Shown: piece by piece, positions 43,088-52,423 of the stretch
Layout: each line of letters opens with the position of its first letter
Position numbering within the stretch: position 1 is the first letter of the stretch
Assembly: GCF_000241485.1 (NCBI RefSeq)
Contig: NZ_JH584241.1
Span: 2,093,502-2,157,501 of the forward strand
Length of the DNA: 64,000 nt
Direction of reading: 5' to 3'
Origin: Sphingomonas sp. PAMC 26605
Lineage (GTDB): Bacteria; Pseudomonadota; Alphaproteobacteria; Sphingomonadales; Sphingomonadaceae
Program-made: the position numbers and the translations under genes
The notes under the pieces: generated by a model
Database searches by the model: none
Told to the model about the DNA's origin: nothing
The model's input: only the letters and a program-made list of their open reading frames with translations

Positions 43088-46000
43088 ATGGCTATCGTTC
43101 CATCTCGTCGCCGCGCTGCATTGATCGTGTCTTCGTCTTTGCTCGCGCTCTCCGTCGTCGGCGCCTCGCCCGCCTTGGCGCAATCGGAAAAGCCGGTTGC
43201 CGGACAGGCGCCCGACCCAGCGGCGATCACACCTTCGAACACCGTTGACGCCGAGGGCCGGTCCGCGGGGAGCGAGATCGTCGTTACCGGGTCGCGCATT
43301 CCGCGCCGCAATTTGACCTCGCTCGAGCCGACCGTGACCGTGACGCGCGATTACGTCGAAAATCGCGGTCTCACCAACGTTGCCGATGCGCTCAACGAGC
43401 AGCCTGGCTTCCGCGGCAGCGTCACCCCCAATGGCCCGCAGGGCAGCTATGGCCAGGGCGTCAATTTCGTCAACGGCTTCGGGATCGGGTCGAACCGCAC
43501 GCTGACGCTCGTCAACGGGCGGCGGTTCGTCAGCTCGAACTCGCCGAGCCTGTTCGGCGACGCGGCCGCCGGCACACAGGTCGATCTCAACGTGATCCCG
43601 ACGATCCTGATCGACCATATCGATACCGTCTCGGTCGGTGGCGCTCCGGTCTATGGCTCGGATGCGATCGCGGGCACCGTGAACGTCATCCTGAAGAACC
43701 GCTACAAGGGGCTGCTGGTCCAGGCGAATTCGGGCATCACGGGCGAGAGCGACAACTTCCGCTATAACGCCGCGATCCTCGGCGGCGCCGACTTCGACGG
43801 CGGGCGCGGCAACATCACGCTGTCCTATTCGCGCGACGACGTGCGGGGGGTGGCGTATAACGACCGCGCCTTCCTGCGCGACAATCTCGGCAACGCCACC
43901 AACCCGACGTCGGCTGCCGCCGCAACGCTGCGCGGTCCTGGCTTCCCGGCCGCAAATGACGGCCGCATCGACCCCTCGATCGGCTATAACAACAGCACGA
44001 CCGACGGCTTCCCTGGCACGGTCGTGGTGCGCGACATCAGCATCTTCCAGCTCAGCCGTGGCGGCCTGATCGACTATGCCGAGAATGGCGCCGGCACCCA
44101 GGTGCTCAGCACGACCGCGGGCGGCCTGAAGTTCGGTCCCGACGGCAATCTCAGCCCGTTCAACACCGGCATCCGCTTCCCCTCGATCTATGCGAGCGGC
44201 GGGGACGGCTTCCGCTTCAACGATTATTCGCAGATCACCGGCAATGTGACGCGCGACACGTTCAACGGCTTCCTCAATTATGATTTCTCGCCGGCGCTCA
44301 AATTCTTCGCCGAGGGGGAATATTATCATTCGCGGACCAACCAGCTGGTCACCCAGCCGACCTTCAACGCCGGCCTGTTCGGCGGAACGAGCGGCGCGTT
44401 GCTCTATGATATCTCCAACCCCTTCCTGACCCCGCAGGCCCGCGCGACGCTGACCGCCGCGGGCGTGACGACCTTCGAAGTCTCGCGCGCCTCGGCCGAT
44501 CTGGCGGACACGGCCGGCTACAACAGCACCAATTTGTATCGCGGCGTGGCGGGCTTCCGCGGCGCGTTCAACGTCGGTTCGCGGTCGTTCACCTATGAAG
44601 TGAGCGGCAATTACGGTCGTTCGGAGATCACCGACGTCCATCAGGACATCGACGCGCAGCGCTTCATCAACGCGGTCAATTATACGACCAACGGTGCAGG
44701 GCAGGTGGTCTGCACGACCAACCCGACCAACGTCTATGGCTTCAGCGATCAATCGGGCATCACGCCCATCGCCGATGCCGCGTGCGTTCCGCTCAACCTG
44801 CTGGGCGAAGGCCGTGCGAGCCAGGCGGCGAAGGACTATGTCATCGCCACCAACCGCTCGCGCACCAATCTGACGCAATGGGTGATTAACGCCAACGTCG
44901 GCGGCAGCCCGTTCTCGCTGTTCGGCAACGATGTCGGCTTTAACGTCGGCTATGAACATCGCGACGAGCGCGGCGATTTCATCCCGAGCCAGTTCGAGCA
45001 GCAAGGGCTTGGGCGCAGTTCGCCGGTATCGCCGGTCTCGGGCGGATATCACACCAACGAGGTCTTCGGCGAAGTCAACGTCCCGCTGGTCACTCCCGAG
45101 AACGGCCTGTCGTTCCTCAACCGGGCGGAAGTGTTCGCACGCGGGCGCTATGTCGATAATTCGACCAACGGCGGTTTCTTCTCCTGGGCGGTGGGCGGGA
45201 CGATCTCGCCGGTGCGCGACATCCAGTTCCGCGGGAACTTCACTAAGTCGTTCCGCGCGCCCGCGATCACCGAACTGTTCCTCCCGATTTCGTCCGCATT
45301 CAGCTCGGTCCCCGACCTCTGCACGGCGGCGGCGCAGCTGCAGGGTGCGGCTCCGGCGACACGGACCGCGAACTGCAAGGCCTTCCTCGCCGTCTACCCG
45401 AACGCGACGCCGCTGCAGGCAGAAGGCGCCACGGTTCCGTCGCTGTCGGGCGGCAACCCCAATCTGCGCAACGAAGTCGCCAACAGCTTCACGGTCGGCG
45501 CGGTGTTCCAGCCGCACTGGATCCGCGGTCTTTCGATCAGCGCCGATTACGTCCGGATCAACATCAAGGATCCGATCGTCCAGCTCTCGGTCGACGATAT
45601 CGCCTCGGCCTGTTTCGACAATTCGACCTTCAACGCCGCTGATCCCGCCAACGGCAATTCCTATTGCTCGTTCATCAAGCGCTATCCGGTCGGTACGCGT
45701 GACGCGCGCGGCAATGATATCGCGGGTCAGGTCGTCAACGATCCTGCAAATCCCGGCGTTTCGGCAGGATATGTCAACGGCGCGCGCAACCTGTTCGAAG
45801 GAATCCAGGGAACGATCGGCTATTCGACCGCTTTGACCGGGCTGCATCTGCCGGGCCGGTTCGAGATCGACGGAAACATGCTCTACACCGCCAAGCGCGT
45901 GGTCGATAACACCGGCGTCGCACCCGTGCGGACCGACGGCACCCTGACCGGCGGCAACCTGTCCGATCCGACCTTCGCGGGTCAGTTGAACGTCGGCTAT

Positions 46001-46285
46001 CGTGGCGACAAGTTCGGGACGAACTGGTCGTTCAACTATACCGGGGAAATCCTGTTCACCCGGGCAGCGCGCGGCCCCGACCTGCGCGAGTTCGACAAGC
46101 TCGATTCGTCGATCACGATCAATCCGTCCTTCTACTTCCTCGTCGACAAGACCTATCGGTTCACCTTCTCGGTGACGAACCTGCTCGATCGCCGTGGCCA
46201 GAAGTTCGGCGATTACATCATTCCGGCGAGCTACAGCGATCTGCTCGGTCGGCGGTTCGTCGCGAGCGTGCAGCTCCGCTTCTAG
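43088..46285 (+). CDS. TonB-dependent receptor
   Basis: A 1065-residue outer-membrane receptor. Signal peptide to about residue 32 (PALAQ), TonB-box-like EIVVTGSRIPRRN, plug (residues about 60-200: NVADALNEQPGFRGS, GSNRTLTLVNGRRFV, YGSDAIAGTVNVILK) and a long barrel ending FVASVQLRF. The SRIPRRNLTSLEP opening is common in sphingomonad/xanthomonad receptors whose substrates are mostly unknown. No transport or catabolic gene is adjacent, so I assign none. Confidence 0.88.
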   Translation: MAIVPSRRRAALIVSSSLLALSVVGASPALAQSEKPVAGQAPDPAAITPSNTVDAEGRSAGSEIVVTGSRIPRRNLTSLEPTVTVTRDYVENRGLTNVADALNEQPGFRGSVTPNGPQGSYGQGVNFVNGFGIGSNRTLTLVNGRRFVSSNSPSLFGDAAAGTQVDLNVIPTILIDHIDTVSVGGAPVYGSDAIAGTVNVILKNRYKGLLVQANSGITGESDNFRYNAAILGGADFDGGRGNITLSYSRDDVRGVAYNDRAFLRDNLGNATNPTSAAAATLRGPGFPAANDGRIDPSIGYNNSTTDGFPGTVVVRDISIFQLSRGGLIDYAENGAGTQVLSTTAGGLKFGPDGNLSPFNTGIRFPSIYASGGDGFRFNDYSQITGNVTRDTFNGFLNYDFSPALKFFAEGEYYHSRTNQLVTQPTFNAGLFGGTSGALLYDISNPFLTPQARATLTAAGVTTFEVSRASADLADTAGYNSTNLYRGVAGFRGAFNVGSRSFTYEVSGNYGRSEITDVHQDIDAQRFINAVNYTTNGAGQVVCTTNPTNVYGFSDQSGITPIADAACVPLNLLGEGRASQAAKDYVIATNRSRTNLTQWVINANVGGSPFSLFGNDVGFNVGYEHRDERGDFIPSQFEQQGLGRSSPVSPVSGGYHTNEVFGEVNVPLVTPENGLSFLNRAEVFARGRYVDNSTNGGFFSWAVGGTISPVRDIQFRGNFTKSFRAPAITELFLPISSAFSSVPDLCTAAAQLQGAAPATRTANCKAFLAVYPNATPLQAEGATVPSLSGGNPNLRNEVANSFTVGAVFQPHWIRGLSISADYVRINIKDPIVQLSVDDIASACFDNSTFNAADPANGNSYCSFIKRYPVGTRDARGNDIAGQVVNDPANPGVSAGYVNGARNLFEGIQGTIGYSTALTGLHLPGRFEIDGNMLYTAKRVVDNTGVAPVRTDGTLTGGNLSDPTFAGQLNVGYRGDKFGTNWSFNYTGEILFTRAARGPDLREFDKLDSSITINPSFYFLVDKTYRFTFSVTNLLDRRGQKFGDYIIPASYSDLLGRRFVASVQLRF

Positions 46286-46326
46286 GCGGTTCGAAGGGTC
46301 CGCGTCCCCGGCGCGGGCCAAAAAAA

Positions 46327-46359
46327 GCCGCATCCGCTTCGCGCGGCTGCGGCTTTTTC
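46327..46359. terminator. Bidirectional terminator after the TonB receptor
   Basis: GCCGCA (46327-46332) pairs with TGCGGC (46348-46353). Six A precede and five T follow, so it can end transcripts from the receptor gene and from the convergent lipoprotein gene. Confidence 0.85.
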
Positions 46360-46407
46360 GTGTCCACCAGCGCCGCCCGGTCGCGCTCGCGCGACCGGGC
46401 GTGGCGA

Positions 46408-47022
46408 TTACTTGGGCGTGACGATCGTCGGCCCGAGGTGCGCGATCACCTCATGCGCGTCGAACGCACGGATGTTGTTGGCGGGCTTGGGACCCTTGCC
46501 GATCACGATCTCGGCATTGGCTTCGTATTTGTCGATCGTCGTGACATCGATCCCGCGATCGAAGAAGGGGTCGCCGAAATACGGGTCCCAGCTGCGCCAG
46601 CCGAAGCCGCGGCCGCGATAGCGCCAGCTCGGGCCCCAATAGCCCCCGCCGAACCCGCCGCCATAGCCGAAGCCACCATAGCCGCCATAGCCGCCGATCC
46701 CGGGCGTGGTGTAGGTCCGGGTCTGCTTGTCGACGCCCCGATCGGCGAAGACGAAATAATCGGCGCCGTTCTGCACGGTCAGCTCGGCAGCGCGGTACAG
46801 CAGATATTTCTCGACCGTGTCGCGTGCGGTATAGCTGTTGCCCGAGAAGCTGACCATGAAGCGGTTCGCCTCGATCTGGCGGTCGCTATAGCCCGAGCGT
46901 TCGAAGCCGTGGCCGACCGCGGGCTGATAGGTCGATTCGGTGGCACAGGCCGAGGTCAACAGGGTGACGGCGCCAAGCGCGGCCGCCAGGGATTTTCTGA
47001 GCGTTGGGGAAGCTGTCGGCAT
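46408..47022 (-). CDS. Glycine-rich outer-membrane-type lipoprotein
   Basis: A 204-residue lipoprotein. The signal segment AALGAVTLLTSAC gives a lipobox with Cys28. A conserved-looking domain (FMVSFSGNSYTARDTVEKYLLYRAAELT) is followed by a Gly/Tyr-rich loop (GIGGYGGYGGFGYGGGFGGG) and a C-terminal segment. It resembles the small alphaproteobacterial CC0125/CC1285-type lipoproteins, named from memory. Function unknown. GGAG lies 8 bases before the ATG at 47022; the open frame further upstream is not used. Confidence 0.78.
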   Translation of the reverse strand: MPTASPTLRKSLAAALGAVTLLTSACATESTYQPAVGHGFERSGYSDRQIEANRFMVSFSGNSYTARDTVEKYLLYRAAELTVQNGADYFVFADRGVDKQTRTYTTPGIGGYGGYGGFGYGGGFGGGYWGPSWRYRGRGFGWRSWDPYFGDPFFDRGIDVTTIDKYEANAEIVIGKGPKPANNIRAFDAHEVIAHLGPTIVTPK

Positions 47023-47186
47023 TTCGATCTCCAGAGGCGGTCCAGTGCGGCGAACCGAGCCGTGCGGGCCATGAAGCGCAGAACGATCGAGGGGACGCAA
47101 GGCTCCGGCGAATCTTCTGGTCGCACGTCCGATAGTCCAATGGACATGAATGGAATCTGACAGCGGCGTGAAGCGTGCGCCTTCGT

Positions 47187-47275
47187 TTCGTCGATGCGAC
47201 GAACCGTTTTGTCGCAGGCGTGGAAGGTCCGGGGCGGTTCTTTCGCAACGGCATCGTCCTGTCTTCGAGGACGAT
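47187..47275. promoter_or_regulatory. Two inverted repeats in the divergent lipoprotein/exported-protein gap
   Basis: TTCGTCG-ATG-CGACGAA (47187-47203) and ATCGTCCT-N7-AGGACGAT (47253-47275) are perfect repeats in the 294-base gap between two divergent genes. The second is 42 bases before the downstream ATG. No promoter consensus is clear. The remainder of the gap shows nothing convincing. Confidence 0.35.
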
Positions 47276-47316
47276 TGCACGGCGGGGGCGCCGTGCGCTC
47301 GCTCGGGGGACATGCC

Positions 47317-47907
47317 ATGCGAAATGGGTACGCAGTATCGTTGGCCATGATGAGCGCAGCGCTGCCGATCGCGGCGAGCGCCGCGCCGGCGGATCCGCTC
47401 GCGGCGTCGCCGCCGGCGCTGACCGAACGGCTGCTCCCGGTCGAGGCGAAACTCGCGCCCGATTTCCGCGTCCGCACCGATCTGCTGACCACGTCGGCCA
47501 GCCTCAACCCGCTCGGCGATCCGACCGGGCCGATGCAGCATCGCTTCGCGAGTTCGATGATCGATTATTACCCGCTCGGTGGCAGCGGGCTAAGGCTCTC
47601 CGCCGGGATGCGCTTCTTTCAAGTCGCCAATTTCCTCAAGGATGCCGAAAAGGCCACGGCGGGGCTGCTCTACAATCCCCGGCTCCCGGGGAGCGGCGGT
47701 GCGGTGCGCACCGGCTTCAACCGGCATACCCCGGCAGCGACGGTCGGTTATACCAGCAGCGTCAAGAATGCGCTGTTCGGGGTCGAGGTCGGCAGCCTGA
47801 TCGGCAACGCCAATGCCAATCTGCCGCGCGCGATGGACCGGCTGAGCAACCGCGCGCGGGGTGGGATGAATCCGATCGCCAACCTCGTGTTCGGCCTGCG
47901 TTTCTGA
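47317..47907 (+). CDS. Small exported beta-barrel-like protein, unknown
   Basis: A 196-residue protein with a signal peptide (residues 1-22, ending ASAA). The body alternates polar and hydrophobic residues and the last residues (IANLVFGLRF) end in Phe, an outer-membrane barrel signature. GGGGGA lies before the ATG. It is followed by a DUF2141-like gene 32 bases on. I do not recognise the family. Confidence 0.7.
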   Translation: MRNGYAVSLAMMSAALPIAASAAPADPLAASPPALTERLLPVEAKLAPDFRVRTDLLTTSASLNPLGDPTGPMQHRFASSMIDYYPLGGSGLRLSAGMRFFQVANFLKDAEKATAGLLYNPRLPGSGGAVRTGFNRHTPAATVGYTSSVKNALFGVEVGSLIGNANANLPRAMDRLSNRARGGMNPIANLVFGLRF

Positions 47908-47939
47908 AGGCGGCCGTGCGCCGCGGTATGGGACTGACG

Positions 47940-48470
47940 ATGCACAAGACGATCCTGAACGTCCTCGCGGCCGCCTCTGGCGCAACGCTGGCGCTGCCGA
48001 GCGCGGCACAGGCGGGCGGGGTGATGGGCACCGATGCGGCGCATTGCACGTCGGGCAGGGGGCCTGCGATCCAGGTCAACGTGCTCGACCTGAAGGATCG
48101 CCGCGGGCAGCTCAAGCTCGAGCTCTATCCCGCGACCGAAACCGATTTCATGCGCTCCGACACCGAGCTGCTCGCGGAGGGCAAGGTGTTCCGCCGCGTG
48201 ACGATCGACGCGCCCGTCGCCGGGCAGGTCGCGATGTGCATCCGCGTCCCGCACCCCGGGCGCTATGCGCTGCTGTTGCTCCATTCGCGCCGCGCGCAGG
48301 ACAAGTTCGATGTCTGGCAGGACGGGGTTGGTCTGCGCAGCAACACCCGGATCGGCCGCGCCCGGCCTTCTGTCGCGAATGCCGCGGTCGAGGTCGGCGC
48401 CGGCGTCGCGGTGCTCGATATCGAGACCCAGTATCTGCGCGGGCTCGGCGGATTTTCCCCGCTTCGATAA
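47940..48470 (+). CDS. DUF2141-type exported protein
   Basis: A 176-residue protein with signal peptide ending AAQA (about residue 25). The domain (IQVNVLDLKDRRGQLKLELYP ... AMCIRVPHPGRYALLLLHS) fits DUF2141, a small beta-sandwich of unknown function found in exported proteins. GGGA lies six bases before ATG 47940; another ATG at 47928 is possible. Probably one transcript with the preceding gene. Confidence 0.75.
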   Translation: MHKTILNVLAAASGATLALPSAAQAGGVMGTDAAHCTSGRGPAIQVNVLDLKDRRGQLKLELYPATETDFMRSDTELLAEGKVFRRVTIDAPVAGQVAMCIRVPHPGRYALLLLHSRRAQDKFDVWQDGVGLRSNTRIGRARPSVANAAVEVGAGVAVLDIETQYLRGLGGFSPLR

Positions 48471-48532
48471 AAGCTGCGAGCGGGCCTTGCGCGTGAGCGA
48501 ATCCCGCTGCTATAGGCACGCCACTGCAGTGT

Positions 48533-48607
48533 TCCCCGATAGCTCAGCGGTAGAGTAGGTGACTGTTAATCACTTGGTCGTTGGTTCGAATCCAACTCGG
48601 GGAGCCA
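48533..48607 (+). tRNA. tRNA-Asn (GTT)
   Basis: A 75-base cloverleaf with encoded CCA. Acceptor TCCCCGA pairs with TCGGGGA, the D arm contains AGCTCAGCGGTAGAG, the anticodon loop is CTGTTAA with GTT at 48565-48567, and the T arm contains GGTTCGAATCC. No integrase or attachment duplication is seen after it. Confidence 0.97.
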
Positions 48608-48657
48608 TTTTCCGCAGTGTCGAGGCTTAGCGCTGCATCAGCGCCGGCCCGCAGCCA

Positions 48658-49452
48658 TCAGGCGGCAAACTGTTCCATCGTGATCCGGTCGTCGAGCGCG
48701 TGCTCGGGATCGAACAGCAGCGTCAGCTCGCGCGTGCGATCGATACCGATCTCGACACAGGCGACGTCGCGTATCTCGCGCTGATCGGCAACCGCGCTGA
48801 CCGGGCGCTTGGCCGGTTCGAGCACGCGCAGCGTGATGCGCGCCTTGTCGGGCAGGATCGCCCCGCGCCAACGCCGCGGGCGGAACGGGCTGATCGGCGT
48901 CAGCGCCAGCATGTTCGAGCCGAGCGGCAGGATCGGCCCCTGCGCCGACAGATTATAGGCGGTCGACCCCGCCGGCGTTGCGACGAGGATGCCGTCGCAC
49001 GCGAGCTCGGGCAGCACGACGCGGTCGTTGACGGTGACTTCGAGCTTGGCGGTCTGGCGCGTCTCGCGCAGCAAGGAGACTTCGTTGATCGCGGGGAGCG
49101 CGAAGCTTTCGCCGCCCATCGTCGTCGCGGTCATCGCGAGCGGCACGACCTTGAACGGCTTGACCCGTTCGAGCCGCGCGTCGAGCCCGTGTTGGCGCCA
49201 CTCGTTCATCAGGAAGCCGACGGTGCCGAGGTTCATCCCGAACACCGGCACGACCGGCTTGCGCCGTTCGAGCATCGCGTGGAGCGTCTGCAGCATGAAG
49301 CCGTCGCCGCCGAGCGCGACGATCAGCTCGGCGTCCTCGACCGGGACCCAATCATGCGCATCGGCGAGCAATGCGCCGGCTTCCTGCGCCACCTGCGTCG
49401 GCGAGGCGACCAGCGCGCGGCGCAGCCCGGCCATATTGGCGGCTGGCGTCAT
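48658..49452 (-). CDS. nadK: NAD kinase
   Basis: A 264-residue cytoplasmic enzyme making NADP from NAD and ATP. The ATP/NAD-kinase signature GGDGFMLQTLH and the conserved LNLGTVGFL-like block (GMNLGTVGFLMNEW), NEVSLLR and TPAGSTAYNLSAQGP are present. GGTGAGAT precedes the ATG. It is divergent from the EAL gene. Confidence 0.95.
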   Translation of the reverse strand: MTPAANMAGLRRALVASPTQVAQEAGALLADAHDWVPVEDAELIVALGGDGFMLQTLHAMLERRKPVVPVFGMNLGTVGFLMNEWRQHGLDARLERVKPFKVVPLAMTATTMGGESFALPAINEVSLLRETRQTAKLEVTVNDRVVLPELACDGILVATPAGSTAYNLSAQGPILPLGSNMLALTPISPFRPRRWRGAILPDKARITLRVLEPAKRPVSAVADQREIRDVACVEIGIDRTRELTLLFDPEHALDDRITMEQFAA

Positions 49453-49487
49453 ATCGCGATCTCACCCCCGGCGCGCCTCCGCGTGGC

Positions 49488-49508
49488 GGGCATGTGCGGC
49501 GCATGCCC
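49488..49508. promoter_or_regulatory. Inverted repeat in the nadK/EAL divergent gap
   Basis: GGGCATG and CATGCCC are exact inverted arms with a 7-base spacer in the 193-base gap. A possible operator; nothing else obvious lies here. Confidence 0.3.
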
Positions 49509-49645
49509 CTTGCGGTCGGAACGGTGGGCAAGGGCGGATGCGTGCGTCATCTCGGATTGAGCTAAGCCTTTGGGTCGGGCCTCACAAGGGATTGCGGCGC
49601 CAACACCCTCTTCTTTAACGCGGGGGGCCGCATTAGGGTCGTTGC

Positions 49646-51634
49646 ATGACCGTTTCACACAACGCCCCTCTGTTCATTCTGTCGTTCCGACAGCGCGACG
49701 AACTGGCGTCGCTCGCGGCGGGCGCGGGGTGGCAAGTGGTGGCCGCGCGCCGCGCGGGTGGGGCCGAGCGGCGCTTCCTGTCGAGCGGCGCCGCGGTCGC
49801 GGTGATCGATGCGCGCGGCGCGCCGGGCGACGGCATCGCCGCGGCGCGGACGATGAGCGGCGCGGTCGAAGCGAACGGCGGGGCGTTGCTCGCGCTCGTG
49901 TCGCGCGGCGAAACCGCGACGATCTCCACGCTGTACGACGCCGGGGCGACGCATTTCCTCGCGAGCCCGTTCAGCGAGGCCGAGTTCCTCCACGCGGTGC
50001 GCTTCGCCGCGCGCCATGCCGAGCGGATGGCGCGCGAATGGGCTGCCGGGCCGGTCTTCGCGCCGCTCGGCTGGCGCTACGATCTGATCAGCCGGACGCT
50101 GGTGCTGACCCCGGGGCTGGCGGCCTTGCTCGCGACCGAGGACGAACCGAGCGTCCGCACGATGCTGCGCCGGCTCGACCGCGCCGATCGCTCGGCGGCG
50201 GTGGCCGCGCTCCGTCGGATTTCCCCCGCGCGGCCGGCGACCGCCTTCGCGCATGATTCGGATCTGACAGCGGTCGGGCGCGTAGTGCAACATCTCCAGC
50301 TCGACGGCGAGGGTGCGCGGATCGATGCGGTGGTCGAGCCGCTCGGCAGCGCGCCCGAGCCTGCCGCCGAGCTGCGCGAATCGCTCGCCGGCGCGCGCGA
50401 CGCCGGCAGCGCACGGCGCTGGCTGACGCGGCGACTGGCGGACGAAGCGGGCGCGCCGCTGCATGCGATGCTGATCGCGCTCAACCGTTTCGACATGGTC
50501 AACACCGCTTATGGCCGCGCGGCTGGCGACGCCTTGCTCGGTAGCGCGCAGAAGCGGATCGACGATGTCGTGCGCGACATGCTCGGGCGCGATGCGCTGA
50601 TCGCCCGGCTGAGCGGATCGACCTTCCTCGTCGCCGCGCGCAGCATCCGGCCGCGGATCGATCTGGCGGTCGAACGGATCGCCAGCGAAATGGCGCGTCC
50701 GTTCGTCACGGGGGATTCGATCGCGGTGCTCGGTTGCCGGATCGGGCTCGCCGAGGCTTTGCCCGAGGATAGCGCGGCAAGCCTGCTGCGCCGGGTGAGC
50801 GAGGCGCTCGCCGAGGCGCGCGAGTCCGATACCGCGACGATGCGCGTCGCCGATGCCGACGGCGCCGAGGCGCCGATCGACCGGCTCGCGGTCGAGCTCA
50901 ACCACGCGCTCGAACGTGGCGAGATCGGCGTGTTGTATCAGCCGCAGGTCTCGGTCTCGACCGGTGCGATCGTCGGGGTCGAAGCGCTCGCGCGCTGGGA
51001 GCATGGTGTGCTCGGGACGCTCGGCGCCGAAACGCTGTTCGCCGCCGCCGCGCGTGCCGATCTCGAGATCGGCCTGTCGGATCATATCCAGCGGCTCGTG
51101 CTCGCCCAGACCGCGCGCTGGCCGGAGGCGCTGTCGCGGCTGCGCGTCTCGCTCAATCTGACCGCGGCGGATATCGCGCGGCCGGGCTTTGCCGACCTGT
51201 TTCTCGACCGCGTCGACGCGAGCGGCTTTCCGCGCGCGCGGCTTACGCTCGAGATCACCGAGAGCGGGCTGATCGAGGATCTCGGGATCGCGTCGAACTT
51301 GCTGTCGCTGCTGCGCGGGGCGGGGTGCCGGATCGCGATCGACGATTTCGGGACGGGCTATTCGAGCCTGGCCTATCTGAAGGCGCTCCCGCTCGATTAT
51401 CTCAAGATCGACAAGAAGCTCGCGCAGGACATCACCGGCAGCGCGCGCGATCGGATCGTGGTGCGCGGCGTGATCGACATGGCGCGCTCGCTCGGGCTGA
51501 CGGTGATCGCCGAAGGGGTCGAAACCGAAGCGCAACTCGGCGCGCTCGCGGCCGAGGGGTGCCAGATCTATCAGGGGTTCCTCTGCGCCGAACCGCTTTC
51601 GCTCGAGGCGTTGGTTGCGCTGGTCGAACGCTAG
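49646..51634 (+). CDS. EAL-domain cyclic-di-GMP phosphodiesterase with degenerate GGDEF
   Basis: A 662-residue cytoplasmic protein. Residues 1-125 look like a degenerate receiver domain; about 255-400 is a GGDEF-like domain whose active site reads RLSGSTF (about residues 320-325), so it should not make cyclic-di-GMP. The EAL domain (about 410-660) looks active: VEALARWEH, NLTAAD, EITESGL, IDDFGTGYSSL, LKIDKKLAQ and VIAEGVET. Expected activity is cyclic-di-GMP hydrolysis, perhaps GTP-regulated through the degenerate domain. No transmembrane segment. Confidence 0.88.
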   Translation: MTVSHNAPLFILSFRQRDELASLAAGAGWQVVAARRAGGAERRFLSSGAAVAVIDARGAPGDGIAAARTMSGAVEANGGALLALVSRGETATISTLYDAGATHFLASPFSEAEFLHAVRFAARHAERMAREWAAGPVFAPLGWRYDLISRTLVLTPGLAALLATEDEPSVRTMLRRLDRADRSAAVAALRRISPARPATAFAHDSDLTAVGRVVQHLQLDGEGARIDAVVEPLGSAPEPAAELRESLAGARDAGSARRWLTRRLADEAGAPLHAMLIALNRFDMVNTAYGRAAGDALLGSAQKRIDDVVRDMLGRDALIARLSGSTFLVAARSIRPRIDLAVERIASEMARPFVTGDSIAVLGCRIGLAEALPEDSAASLLRRVSEALAEARESDTATMRVADADGAEAPIDRLAVELNHALERGEIGVLYQPQVSVSTGAIVGVEALARWEHGVLGTLGAETLFAAAARADLEIGLSDHIQRLVLAQTARWPEALSRLRVSLNLTAADIARPGFADLFLDRVDASGFPRARLTLEITESGLIEDLGIASNLLSLLRGAGCRIAIDDFGTGYSSLAYLKALPLDYLKIDKKLAQDITGSARDRIVVRGVIDMARSLGLTVIAEGVETEAQLGALAAEGCQIYQGFLCAEPLSLEALVALVER

Positions 51635-51688
51635 ACGGGAGATAAGCGCGTCGGCGCGCGACGGACGATCGCCGTTACGGTACCGACC

Positions 51689-52345
51689 CTAGTCGTCCGC
51701 CAATCCGGTTCCGAACCGCGCGCTATGCGCATCCTCGGCGCCCGCCCGCAGCAAGGCTGCCTGCGCGCGCCACTGGTCGCGCGCGATCGTGCCGACAGGC
51801 AGCGCGAGCCGCTGTTCGAGCGCCATCTCGTCTTCGTCGGAGAGCCGCTCGATATCCGCGAAGCGCATCACGCCGAGGCTGAACAGACGCGTCGCGAGCA
51901 ACCCGTCGATCCCGCGCAGCCGCGTGAGATCGTCGCGCGCGGTCCCCGCGGGCCAGGCGCGCGGGCTGGTCGGGAGCGGAGCGGGCGGGGCGACGGGAGG
52001 GGCGATTGGCGCGTCGATGGGCTCTGCCGCCGCCGGCACTGCCGGTCCGTCCGCTTCCGCGCCGACGCGCGGGGCGGTGGTGGCGCGCAGCCGCGCGATC
52101 GTCCGCTCGGCATCGGCGTGATCGGCGCGCAGCGTCGCCAACTCGTCCTTCAGGTCAGCGCCGCGCTGCTGTGCCGCGCGCAGCTTGTCTTCGGCGTCGC
52201 GGCGGTAGGCGGCGAAACTGTCGGTCTGCGCGCGGGCGCGGCGTTTGGCCCTGCTCGCGTTCGGCGCGCTCGCAAAGCCGATCAGCCAGCCGGCGAGCAG
52301 CACCACCGCCAGCACGACGAATTGTTCCGATGTCGTGAACAGCAT
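51689..52345 (-). CDS. Membrane-anchored protein with coiled coil and C-terminal HhH-like domain
   Basis: A 218-residue protein: one N-terminal transmembrane helix (FVVLAVVLLAGWLIGFA), an Ala/Arg-rich coiled coil (about 35-90), a Pro/Ala linker (PPVAPPAPLPTSP) and a C-terminal helix-hairpin-helix-like segment (LTRLRGIDGLLATRLFSLGVMRFADIERL). AGGGA precedes ATG 52345. The HhH part resembles domains that bind DNA or proteins. Downstream of tadC on the same strand by 78 bases; a link to the pilus is unproven. Confidence 0.72.
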   Translation of the reverse strand: MLFTTSEQFVVLAVVLLAGWLIGFASAPNASRAKRRARAQTDSFAAYRRDAEDKLRAAQQRGADLKDELATLRADHADAERTIARLRATTAPRVGAEADGPAVPAAAEPIDAPIAPPVAPPAPLPTSPRAWPAGTARDDLTRLRGIDGLLATRLFSLGVMRFADIERLSDEDEMALEQRLALPVGTIARDQWRAQAALLRAGAEDAHSARFGTGLADD

Positions 52346-52423
52346 GGCCTTATCCCTCGACAAAACGTCGAAGAATAAAATGCCGTCAACCGCGCCCCGC
52401 GGCAAGGGCGCGCGAATCGCCGC

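Noticed and set aside
43058-46333. 1091-residue ORF antisense to the TonB receptor
   Set aside because: Composition is Arg/Gly-rich low-information shadow sequence; the receptor on the other strand has clear domains, signal peptide and ribosome site.
48533-48660. Integration site at tRNA-Asn
   Set aside because: No integrase, no duplicated tRNA 3' end and housekeeping nadK follows directly.
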